A stretch of DNA of 64,000 bases from Pseudomonadota bacterium (GTDB lineage: Bacteria > Desulfobacterota > Desulfovibrionia > Desulfovibrionales > Desulfomicrobiaceae). The notes below the pieces were generated by a model, which saw nothing but the letters and a program-made list of their open reading frames with translations, ran no database searches and was not told where the DNA came from. Both the position numbers and the translations under genes were made by a program. Position 1 is the first letter of the stretch; every line of letters starts with the position of its first letter. Shown one piece after another: positions 35,457-42,822 of the stretch. The DNA is taken from positions 17,394 to 81,393 of the forward strand of contig JAEWKZ010000055.1 of assembly GCA_023393525.1 (NCBI GenBank). The letters run 5' to 3'.

Positions 35457-36320
35457 ATGGAGGAAGCCTTGAGTTCACTTATCAAAGAAAAAACAGAGTC
35501 CGGCAGATTGCATATCGACACTCCGCTCATGGGAGAGTCCCTGGTCAGCAAGAAGTTCTTGGCCAAAACCGAATCCTCGGAATATTTCCGGATGCATCCG
35601 GATGTGAATGTGCTCAAGATCGGCGGGCAATCCATCATGGATCGCGGTTCCAAGGCGCTTTTTCCCATCATCGACGTGCTGATTCAGGCCAAGGAGCAGT
35701 TCAAGATTCTGCTTATGACCGGTGGCGGCACGCGAGCGCGCCACGTCTACAATATCGGCGTGGACCTCGGCATGCCCACGGGCGTGCTGTCCAAACTCGG
35801 GGACAAGGTTTCCTCCCAGAATGCAGAAATGCTGGCCGTGCTCCTGGCCAAGCATGGCGGGGTGCGCATCGGCCACGGCGACAACCTGGAACAGCTGACC
35901 ATGTTCTGCCGCGAAGGCTACCTGCCCATCACCACGGGCATCCCGCCTTACGGTTTCTTCGAGCATCCGGCGGAATTCGGGTCCATCCCGCCGCATCGCA
36001 CCGACAGCGGCGCGTTTCTGCTCGCCGAGAATATCGGCGCGAAGTCCCTCATTTATCTGAAGGACGAGCGGGGCCTGTACAGCGACGATCCCAAGAAGGC
36101 CAAAAACATCGAGGAACTGCGATTCATCGACCGCATCTCCGTGTCCGATCTCATGGCCATGGATCTGGACGATCTCATCGTGGAGCGGCCTGTCCTGACC
36201 TTTCTCAAGCATTCCAAATGCCTGAAGGAATTTCAGGTCATCGATGCCCTGCGTCATCCCGAGCACATCCTGGCTGCGCTCAACGGCGAGCATGTGGGCA
36301 CCATCGTCTACAAGGATTAG
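35457..36320 (+). CDS. Molybdenum storage protein-like subunit (amino-acid-kinase fold)
   Basis: A 287-residue protein of the UMP-kinase/amino-acid-kinase superfamily. Its blocks match, from memory, the MosA/MosB subunits of Azotobacter: VLKIGGQSIMDRG, MTGGGTRARHVYNIG, LGMPTGVLSKLG, SSQNAEMLAVLLAKHG, GIPPYGF, IPPHRTDSGAFLLAE, KDERGLYSDDPKKAK and a terminal GEHVGTIVYKD. MoSto packs polyoxomolybdate clusters using ATP. Only one subunit gene is present, so the complex may be homomeric. The start could be ATG 35457 or TTG 35469; GGAGGA is well placed for the TTG. Confidence 0.85.
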   Translation: MEEALSSLIKEKTESGRLHIDTPLMGESLVSKKFLAKTESSEYFRMHPDVNVLKIGGQSIMDRGSKALFPIIDVLIQAKEQFKILLMTGGGTRARHVYNIGVDLGMPTGVLSKLGDKVSSQNAEMLAVLLAKHGGVRIGHGDNLEQLTMFCREGYLPITTGIPPYGFFEHPAEFGSIPPHRTDSGAFLLAENIGAKSLIYLKDERGLYSDDPKKAKNIEELRFIDRISVSDLMAMDLDDLIVERPVLTFLKHSKCLKEFQVIDALRHPEHILAALNGEHVGTIVYKD

Positions 36321-36323
36321 CAA

Positions 36324-36364
36324 CGCAAGAAAGGCCGCCCCGATTTGGGACGGCCTTTCTTGCG
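36324..36364. terminator. Bidirectional intrinsic terminator
   Basis: The 14-bp arms CGCAAGAAAGGCCG (36324-36337) and CGGCCTTTCTTGCG (36351-36364) lie between the molybdenum-storage gene and a convergent small gene. The base of the stem supplies short T-rich tracts in both directions. Confidence 0.7.
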
Positions 36365-36379
36365 CGCAGTAAAAGTCGG

Positions 36380-36592
36380 CTATTCCGCCTTCTTCATTCC
36401 CTCTTTTCCTTCCCCGTCGCTCGGCAGATAGACAATGCTGGCTCCGCTGACCTTGGCGATTTCGTCCAGTTCGCATTTACGCATGTGTTCGGCGGAAATT
36501 CTGATATCTCCAGTGGTTCCGACAACACGAAAGCGGGGGCGTTTTTCGCCCTTTTCGACTTTGCGTCTTTCGCGTACAAAAATGGTGCTCAT
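36380..36592 (-). CDS. Small conserved-looking hypothetical protein
   Basis: A 70-residue charged protein starting MSTIFVRERRKVEKGEKRP with no membrane segment and no motif I recognise. ATG 36592 has an AGGAGG-like site (complement of GCCTCCTTT) and is preferred over an in-frame start at 36634. It converges on the molybdenum-storage gene and diverges from the PadR gene with a 61-bp gap. The function is unknown. Confidence 0.6.
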   Translation of the reverse strand: MSTIFVRERRKVEKGEKRPRFRVVGTTGDIRISAEHMRKCELDEIAKVSGASIVYLPSDGEGKEGMKKAE

Positions 36593-36653
36593 GGGATGCC
36601 TCCTTTGGAGTTGGTTTCTCGCATTGATCAACAACTATGTTTTTAGAGGATAT

Positions 36654-37040
36654 ATGTCAAGAGATGAGCATATGGCAGGAGCCCGGCATGCCGGTTCGGC
36701 CAAGCCGGAGCGTTACATCCAGCCGTCGGTGCTGATGGCTTTGCTCGACGGGCCTTCCTACGGGTATCAGCTTTTGCAGAAGTTGCCGGAATACGGGTTT
36801 CTGAGGGACGAGGTGCCACCCGGGATGATCTATCGCCATCTGCGGCAGATGGAGGAGGAGAAGCTTGTCGTTTCCCAGTGGGAGGCCGAGGGTTCCGGAC
36901 CGGCGAAACGGGTTTACGAGCTGACCGCCGAAGGGGCGGAGGTGCTGGAGGCCTGGGTGGCGCACATGGAGCGCAAGGCTCGCAGGCTGCTTGAATTTGC
37001 GGAAGCTTATCGCCGACGGGAAAACACATCGGAAGTTTGA
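36654..37040 (+). CDS. PadR-family transcriptional regulator
   Basis: A 128-residue winged-helix regulator. The PadR core is clear: MALLDGPSYGYQLLQKL, PPGMIYRHLRQMEEEKLV and RVYELTAEGAEVLEAW, with a C-terminal dimerisation helix. ATG 36654 follows AGAGGA closely; an alternative ATG is at 36672. The Kef-type antiporter gene starts 13 bp after its stop, so the regulator may control that gene and the ion-transport genes after it. The ligand is unknown. Confidence 0.85.
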   Translation: MSRDEHMAGARHAGSAKPERYIQPSVLMALLDGPSYGYQLLQKLPEYGFLRDEVPPGMIYRHLRQMEEEKLVVSQWEAEGSGPAKRVYELTAEGAEVLEAWVAHMERKARRLLEFAEAYRRRENTSEV

Positions 37041-37053
37041 TACGGAGTTGTCC

Positions 37054-39054
37054 ATGAGTGTTGAAATCCCCATGCTGACCGATGTGGTGATGATTTTCGG
37101 GCTGTCCTGCACCGTCATCGTCGCCAGCCACCGCCTGCGCATTCCTCCAGTGATCGGGTTTCTGCTGACCGGCGTGCTGGCGGGCCCGCACGGACTTGGA
37201 CTTGTCGGTGACGCCCATCAGGTCGAGATGTTCGCCGAGATAGGGGTGATCCTGCTTCTTTTCGTCATTGGCATGGAGCTTTCGCTGGATGAACTGCAGC
37301 GGCTCAAAAAGCCGGTTTTCGTGGGCGGGGCCGCGCAGGTGCTTCTGACTATCGCCGTGTTGGAGCTTCCTTTCGTGCTCTTTGGCGTGGGTCTCGGCAA
37401 GGCTCTGTTCGTTGGTTTTCTGGGCGTCCTGTCGAGCACGGCCATCGTGCTCAAGCTCTTGGGCGAAAAGGCGCAGCTGGGAGCCCCCCACGGGCGCATC
37501 TCCCTGGGCATGCTCATTTTCCAGGACGTGGCCGTGGTGCCCATGATGCTGCTCATCCCGCTGCTCGCCGGCACGGCGGACAACCCATGGCTCTCCCTCG
37601 GAGGGTTATTGGTCAAGGCCGCGCTGGTCGGCGTGGTGCTGCTGGTGGTGGCCAGGAAGGTCATTCCCCGGGTGCTGGAGGCGGTCATCCGCACGCGCAG
37701 CCGGGAGCTTTTTCTCATGACCACGCTTGGCTTTTGCTTCGCCATCGCGCTTTTGACCTCAAGCGTGGGTCTGTCCCTGTCTTTGGGCGCTTTCCTGGCC
37801 GGCTTGATAATGAGCGAATCCGAATACAGCCATTCCGCGCTGGAAGGGGTGCTGCCCTTTCGCGACGTGTTCACGAGCATTTTTTTCGTGTCCATCGGCA
37901 TGCTCCTTGATCCGGCTTTTGTGGCCACGCATTTGCCCCAGGTCCTCGGTTTGGCCGGAGTCATCCTCGTGCTCAAGACCGCCTTGGCCGCCGTGGCCGG
38001 GAGGCTGCTCGGATACCCTTGGCACGTGGCCATCCTCGGGGGGCTGTGCCTGTGCCAGATCGGTGAGTTCTCTTTTGTCCTGGCCGGGGTGGGTATGGGG
38101 AGCAATTTGCTCACCCCTTTGGAATATCAGTATTTTTTGGCAGTGGCTATCATGACCATGGCTGTGACGCCTTTCCTCATCGCCGCCGTTCCGGTCATAT
38201 CCGTGCGTTTGGTGAACATGATGCCGCCAGGTTTGAAGAGCGCATTGCTTCAGGAGGAACGTTCCGACCAGCGCGATCACCTCATCATCGCAGGCTTCGG
38301 TTTGGGCGGACGCCATCTGGCCAGGGCAGCCAAGGCGGCGGGTGTCGATTACGTCATCCTGGAGATGAACCCGGACACGGTGCGCCGAGAGAGGGCCAAG
38401 GGTGAGCCCATCATGTACGGCGATGCCTCCCAAGGAGCCGTGCTGGAGCACATCAACGTCGCCAAAGCCCGCATCCTGGCCGTGGTCATTTCCGATCCGG
38501 CCGCCATCGGTCGCATCGTGGCCACGGCCCGGGCCCACAATCCGGGTCTGCACATCGTGGTGCGCACGCGGTTCGTGGCCGAGATAGAGCCGCTCATGCA
38601 GCTGGGCGCGCAGGAGGTCGTGGCTGAGGAGTACGAAACGTCCGTGGAAATGTTCATTCGCGTGCTGTCCACCTATCTGGTGCCCAAGGCAGACATCGAG
38701 CGTTTCGTCCGTGAGATCCGGGCCGAGGGCTACGGCATGTTGCGTCGGTCCATGCTCAACACTGCCGACTCGTGCAGCTTGGAAGGAACATGCTCCACCT
38801 TCGGTGCGACAGTGCTCGTTGTTGCCCCAGGCGCTTTCGTGGCCGGAAAGAGCCTGGTCGATTCCAAGTTGCGCAAGGAACATGGATTGACCGTCGTGGC
38901 TGTGCAGCGAGACGGAAAAACTCAGATCAACCCTGATCCGGGATGGGTTTTCATTGCCGGTGACCGGGTGCATGTCTTTGGCGAACAGGCGTTGATCACG
39001 GACAAGTCCCGGCTTTTCATGGAGGAAAATGGTGAATCAGGGGTTGCTGCTTGA
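37054..39054 (+). CDS. Kef-type monovalent cation:proton antiporter (CPA2) with TrkA domains
   Basis: A 666-residue protein. The N-terminal Na+/H+-exchanger domain has about twelve hydrophobic spans (RIPPVIGFLLTGVLAGP, FVIGMELSLDEL, GAFLAGLIMSES). From about residue 408 comes a TrkA-N (RCK) domain with HLIIAGFGLGGRHLARA, followed by a TrkA-C domain near the end (GAFVAGKSLVDSKLRKEHG). Such proteins extrude K+ or Na+ under NAD(H), nucleotide or thiol control. It is likely co-transcribed with padR and upstream of the DUF1538 pair. Confidence 0.9.
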   Translation: MSVEIPMLTDVVMIFGLSCTVIVASHRLRIPPVIGFLLTGVLAGPHGLGLVGDAHQVEMFAEIGVILLLFVIGMELSLDELQRLKKPVFVGGAAQVLLTIAVLELPFVLFGVGLGKALFVGFLGVLSSTAIVLKLLGEKAQLGAPHGRISLGMLIFQDVAVVPMMLLIPLLAGTADNPWLSLGGLLVKAALVGVVLLVVARKVIPRVLEAVIRTRSRELFLMTTLGFCFAIALLTSSVGLSLSLGAFLAGLIMSESEYSHSALEGVLPFRDVFTSIFFVSIGMLLDPAFVATHLPQVLGLAGVILVLKTALAAVAGRLLGYPWHVAILGGLCLCQIGEFSFVLAGVGMGSNLLTPLEYQYFLAVAIMTMAVTPFLIAAVPVISVRLVNMMPPGLKSALLQEERSDQRDHLIIAGFGLGGRHLARAAKAAGVDYVILEMNPDTVRRERAKGEPIMYGDASQGAVLEHINVAKARILAVVISDPAAIGRIVATARAHNPGLHIVVRTRFVAEIEPLMQLGAQEVVAEEYETSVEMFIRVLSTYLVPKADIERFVREIRAEGYGMLRRSMLNTADSCSLEGTCSTFGATVLVVAPGAFVAGKSLVDSKLRKEHGLTVVAVQRDGKTQINPDPGWVFIAGDRVHVFGEQALITDKSRLFMEENGESGVAA

Positions 39055-39155
39055 ACGGTCGGATTATTTGTGGAAGAGTGCGCAATGACATCGTGCTTTG
39101 CCCCTGTTTGGACGGCAGCAATCCTTTTATGAACACAACATAGCCGAGTTCCGAT

Positions 39156-39851
39156 ATGGCCAAAGAAATTGCTCATCTGCTGCGCGAGGTTGTCATGGCG
39201 GTTCTGCCCGTAAGCCTCGTCGTGTGCGCCCTGCAACTGACGCTGCTGAATATGCCCTGGGATGTATTCGCCCGTTTTGCCTTGGGTGCGTTATTCGTGG
39301 GCGGTGGGCTGTTTCTTTTTCTCCTCGGGGTCAAGATGGGCCTTCTGCCCATGGGTGAAATGATCGGCGCGGAGCTGCCCAAAAGCGGATCCGCGAAATA
39401 CCTTGTGTTCATGTCTTTTCTTCTCGGGACGGCGATCACTGTTGCAGAACCCGACGTGCGTGTTTTGGCCCACCAGATTGATTTTGTCTCCGCAGGACTG
39501 ATTTCACGCAACCTCCTCGTTTTTGTGGTCGCGCTGAGCGTTGGAATCTGCGTGGGCGGAGCCGTGCTGCGCATCGTACTGGGCGTGCCGATAGTAAAGG
39601 TGTTGATCGGTGGGTATTCCGTAATTCTGCTGCTGTCTTTCTTCACGCCGGAAAGCTTTCTGCCCATCGCCTACGATGCCGGGGGCGTGACCACGGGGCC
39701 GGTGACGGTACCATTCATCATCGCTTTGGGACTTGGAACGGTGGGTGTGCTGCGCGGAAAGAATTCCTTCAGCGATGGTTTCGGTCTTGTGGGGCTGGCA
39801 TCGATTGGTCCGGTCATCGGGGTCATGATTCTGGGGATGATCTACGGATGA
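39156..39851 (+). CDS. DUF1538 membrane protein, first of a pair (UmpA-like)
   Basis: A 231-residue membrane protein with about six spans and the DUF1538 hallmarks AEPDVRVLAHQI and AYDAGGVTTGPVTVPF. The next gene encodes a paralogue with the same two motifs. A DUF1538 pair named UmpAB has been reported, as far as I remember, as a Na+(K+)/H+ antiporter in a halophile. It overlaps the second gene by four bases, so the products probably form a heterodimer. Confidence 0.85.
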   Translation: MAKEIAHLLREVVMAVLPVSLVVCALQLTLLNMPWDVFARFALGALFVGGGLFLFLLGVKMGLLPMGEMIGAELPKSGSAKYLVFMSFLLGTAITVAEPDVRVLAHQIDFVSAGLISRNLLVFVVALSVGICVGGAVLRIVLGVPIVKVLIGGYSVILLLSFFTPESFLPIAYDAGGVTTGPVTVPFIIALGLGTVGVLRGKNSFSDGFGLVGLASIGPVIGVMILGMIYG

Positions 39852-40576
39852 ACATTATTTGGGATTTTCTGGACTTCAGGCATGTGGCCATCGAACTGCT
39901 CATGGCCTTTGCTCCTTTGGTGCTCTTTTTCATCTACATGCAGCACCGTGCGCTGCGCTTGCCCAGGTCCTATGTGCTGCGGCTGATGAAAGGGATAATC
40001 TTGTCCTACGTGGGCTTGGTCCTGTTTCTGCAAGGCGTGACCCAGGGTTTTTTGCCGGCAGGGACCGAGATCGGCCGTATCATTGGCGGGGCGCCGTGGC
40101 GTTGGTCTTTGGTTCCGCTTGGATTCTTTTTCGGTCTTGCGGCCACGGCGGCGGAACCTGCCGTGCGCGTTTTGGCCATTGAGATGGAGAAGGCATCGGG
40201 CGGATCGGTCAGCCAGAAACCCGTGCTGGTGACTCTTTCTCTGGGCGTGGGAGTTTTCGTGGCCCTGGCCATGTTCAAGCTCCTGGCCGGGATCTCCATT
40301 CTCTGGTTCGTGGTGCCGGGATACCTCCTGGCTTTGATCATGACCCGTTTTTCCACGCCGTCCTTCATATCCGCGGCGTTTGACGCAGGCGGCGTGGCCA
40401 CCGGCCCCATGACCGTGACCTTTGTCATGGCCATCGCCCTTGGCGCGGCCGGAGCCCTGGAAGGCCGGGACGCGGTTGCCGACGGTTTCGGTCTCATCGC
40501 CCTGGTCGCCCTGGCCCCCATTCTTTCCGTGATGACCCTGGGTATTCTCTATTCCCGCAAAAGGAGCGGCAGATGA
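39848..40576 (+). CDS. DUF1538 membrane protein, second of a pair (UmpB-like)
   Basis: A 242-residue paralogue of the preceding protein, carrying AEPAVRVLAIEM and AFDAGGVATGPMTVTF within about six membrane spans. The repeated DAGG-TGP-TV motif at matching places suggests two inverted or equivalent halves of one transporter split over two genes. Its stop overlaps the start of the PII-like gene, which argues that all three work together. Confidence 0.85.
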   Translation: MNIIWDFLDFRHVAIELLMAFAPLVLFFIYMQHRALRLPRSYVLRLMKGIILSYVGLVLFLQGVTQGFLPAGTEIGRIIGGAPWRWSLVPLGFFFGLAATAAEPAVRVLAIEMEKASGGSVSQKPVLVTLSLGVGVFVALAMFKLLAGISILWFVVPGYLLALIMTRFSTPSFISAAFDAGGVATGPMTVTFVMAIALGAAGALEGRDAVADGFGLIALVALAPILSVMTLGILYSRKRSGR

Positions 40577-40911
40577 ACGTACTGGAAAATTTCGATTGTA
40601 TCGTGACCATCGTCAACAAGGGGCACAGCGAACCTGTCGTGGACGCATCCCGCAAGGCCGGGGCCGAGGGTGGCACCATCATTTTGGGGCGCGGTACGGG
40701 CATCCGAGAGGTCAAGTCCATTTTGGGCCTGGCCATCGACCCGGAGAAGGAGATTGTCTTGACCCTGGTCAAATCCGAGATCAGCCTGTATGTGCTGCAG
40801 GCCATTGTTGACGCGGGCAATCTGGAGAAGCCCGGCACAGGCATCGCTTTCATACTGCCGGTCAAGGGCGTGGCCGGCATCTGTCATCTGAATTGTCCGC
40901 CACGATCATGA
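40573..40911 (+). CDS. PII-like signalling protein linked to the DUF1538 transporter
   Basis: A 112-residue protein with the PII (GlnB-like) ferredoxin fold: FDCIVTIVNKGHSEPVVDASRKAGAEGGTI can be followed as strand-helix elements, then GRGTG, KEIVLTLV and a terminal GIAFILPVKG strand. The T-loop is short and lacks the uridylylated tyrosine region of GlnB. PII-like proteins usually bind nucleotides and gate a partner, so it probably regulates the DUF1538 transporter whose gene it overlaps. Confidence 0.8.
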   Translation: MNVLENFDCIVTIVNKGHSEPVVDASRKAGAEGGTIILGRGTGIREVKSILGLAIDPEKEIVLTLVKSEISLYVLQAIVDAGNLEKPGTGIAFILPVKGVAGICHLNCPPRS

Positions 40912-40962
40912 GATGGTATTGCCGCAGTTCGCAGGACAACAACGTACCCGGCAGGAGAGTAT

Positions 40963-41115
40963 ATGTTTCTCGTTGAAATGATGCGCAGGCTGATTTCCCA
41001 AGTCCAGGTCTGCCCCAGGTGCGGGCACCGGCAGCCGGCGCGGGCAGGGGAGAAGCGCGGGGAGCGCTGCGAGAAGTGCGGAGCGCCCCTGCCGCCTCCC
41101 AAGGACAAGGGATAG
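40963..41115 (+). CDS. 50-residue zinc-ribbon protein
   Basis: A short frame with AGGAGAG five bases before the ATG. The protein contains two CXXC pairs, CPRCGHRQPA and CEKCGAPLPPP, spaced as in a zinc ribbon, and ends in a basic KDKG. It lies directly between the PII-like gene and a terminator, so it is probably the last gene of that operon. The function is unknown. Confidence 0.65.
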   Translation: MFLVEMMRRLISQVQVCPRCGHRQPARAGEKRGERCEKCGAPLPPPKDKG

Positions 41116-41173
41116 CGTGCAGGGCATTTGGAATTTCAGATCTGAAATTCGGCAGTGGAGTTGAATCCATCGA

Positions 41174-41219
41174 CGCGAAAAACGCGCCCCAGGCATGTGC
41201 CCGGAGCGCGTTTTTCGCG
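41174..41219. terminator. Bidirectional intrinsic terminator
   Basis: The 14-bp arms CGCGAAAAACGCGC (41174-41187) and GCGCGTTTTTCGCG (41206-41219) have T-rich DNA after the plus-strand arm. It separates the ion-transport cluster from the convergent DUF4139 gene. Confidence 0.75.
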
Positions 41220-41244
41220 TTTTTGACTTGGATTCGGACCGAGG

Positions 41245-42774
41245 CTACCAGCGCCAGCCCGGATCGATGCTCAGGTCTTCGGGAGCGGATATCTTGAGGT
41301 CCAGGGAAATGACCAACTCCTTGTCGGGCGCGATGGTGGCGCTCCAGGCCATGAGTTCCGGATCGTCCTCCGTCAGGGGTTCGGGCTTGGCCGTCACGTC
41401 GATGGTGACCCGCTCGTCGCGCGGCAGGGGGCGCGGTTCCTCGATGCGCGCCTGGACCGGGTGGTCGGCGGCGTTGCGCACGGTCATGGTCCATTGCCGC
41501 ACAAAAGTCTGTTTTTGCGCGAACAGGCCCTTCTCTCCCGTCTTCTTGTCGGTCAGGGCCGTGTCGCAGGTCAGGAGCGGGTCCGTGCCGAAGAACATGG
41601 TCGCCTTCCGTCCGGAAAGGGAGAACTGGCGCTGGTCGACCATGGCTCCGTCGATGAGGAAGAAGGCCGTACCCGAGGGCAGTTCCTTGGGTTCGGAGAA
41701 CTCGGCTTTGGCCTGGATAAAGGCCTTGGAATCGAGGCTTGGGCGGAAGAGGTGCGTGAAGCTGGCCGGCCAGGCGGCCCGTTCGATCTCGAATATGCGG
41801 GTATCCCCGGCCGGAACAGATTTCCGGCCCATGTCCCAGGCTGCGTAGGTGCTGTGCCGGACCTCTACCGGTTCGGGCGGCGCGGCTTCGAACATTTCCT
41901 CCTTGGCCGCGTCGGAGCGCATGGCCATCATGGGCGCTCCGGCCATGGCCTTGCGGAAAACCTGGCGGGGGCCGATTTCCCAGGGCGGCAGATCCGAGGG
42001 CTCGGCCTGGGTTTGCGGCTGCATGGTGGCCAGGTGCAGCCGCACGTCGTTCCAGTCCTGGCCCGAGCGTTGCCAGACCTTGGCCTGCCAGGAAAAATCA
42101 ATGTTTTCGCGGGAAGGAGAGGCTTCCAGGCGATAGAGCGGAGCCCAGCCGCAGTCGCGCAGGGTGTAGACGTAGGTCAGCTCCTTTGGCGCGGGCCCGG
42201 CGACCAGAACGCGCACTTCCCAGACCGTGCGGCCCTGGCCCGTAGCGTCCTCGATTTCCTTTTCCACCCAGGCGATCTTCTTGTTCAGCTCTTCCAGGCG
42301 GGTCTCCAGGCTCTGCGCACGGGCGGAATCTTCGCGCAGGGCCTTGCCCATTTCCCCGGCCAGTTCGCGCAGGGCGGCCACGGTCTTTTCGGCGGGCAGG
42401 GTCTGGGCCTTCCAGAAGGCCATGCGCCCGCGCACGCCTTCGAGTTCGGACAGCGCCTCGACGCGCTGCGCTTTCAACTCTTCCAGGCGGCGGTTGAGCG
42501 GCTCGATGGCGCTGTGGTTCTCTTCGCGCCGCGTCTTCCAGCTCAGGTCCGCGATGCTGCCGCCGCCGGCCAGACGGTCGAAGCGCAGGCTGGCCGGGTC
42601 GGCCTGGCCAGGCAGGGTCAGGGCGCAAGATGAAAGGCCCGCCTCTCCTCCTTTCACCGTCACGGCCGAGACTTCCTCGACCTGGGCGGAATCCGGAAAG
42701 AGGGTCACCTGGGTCGGCGCGGCCCAGGCCCAGCAGGGAAAGAGAAGCATGATCGCGGTCAGAATTCTGCTCAT
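41245..42774 (-). CDS. DUF4139 (mucoidy-inhibitor-A-like) secreted protein
   Basis: A 509-residue protein with a signal peptide (AWAWA-A region near residue 18). It has an N-terminal DUF4140-like part (PTQVTLFPDSAQV), a coiled coil from about 90 to 180 rich in E, L, K and R, and a C-terminal DUF4139 beta-sandwich (YVYTLRDCGWAPLYRLEAS, WQAKVWQRSGQDWNDVRL). This matches the MuiA-like family, whose biochemical role is not established. It lies 48 bp after the CoA-disulfide reductase gene on the same strand, probably in its operon. Confidence 0.85.
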   Translation of the reverse strand: MSRILTAIMLLFPCWAWAAPTQVTLFPDSAQVEEVSAVTVKGGEAGLSSCALTLPGQADPASLRFDRLAGGGSIADLSWKTRREENHSAIEPLNRRLEELKAQRVEALSELEGVRGRMAFWKAQTLPAEKTVAALRELAGEMGKALREDSARAQSLETRLEELNKKIAWVEKEIEDATGQGRTVWEVRVLVAGPAPKELTYVYTLRDCGWAPLYRLEASPSRENIDFSWQAKVWQRSGQDWNDVRLHLATMQPQTQAEPSDLPPWEIGPRQVFRKAMAGAPMMAMRSDAAKEEMFEAAPPEPVEVRHSTYAAWDMGRKSVPAGDTRIFEIERAAWPASFTHLFRPSLDSKAFIQAKAEFSEPKELPSGTAFFLIDGAMVDQRQFSLSGRKATMFFGTDPLLTCDTALTDKKTGEKGLFAQKQTFVRQWTMTVRNAADHPVQARIEEPRPLPRDERVTIDVTAKPEPLTEDDPELMAWSATIAPDKELVISLDLKISAPEDLSIDPGWRW

Positions 42775-42822
42775 GTGTCCTCCTGTGGAACAAAAAGGCC
42801 AGCTCGAGGGCTGGCCGTGGTC

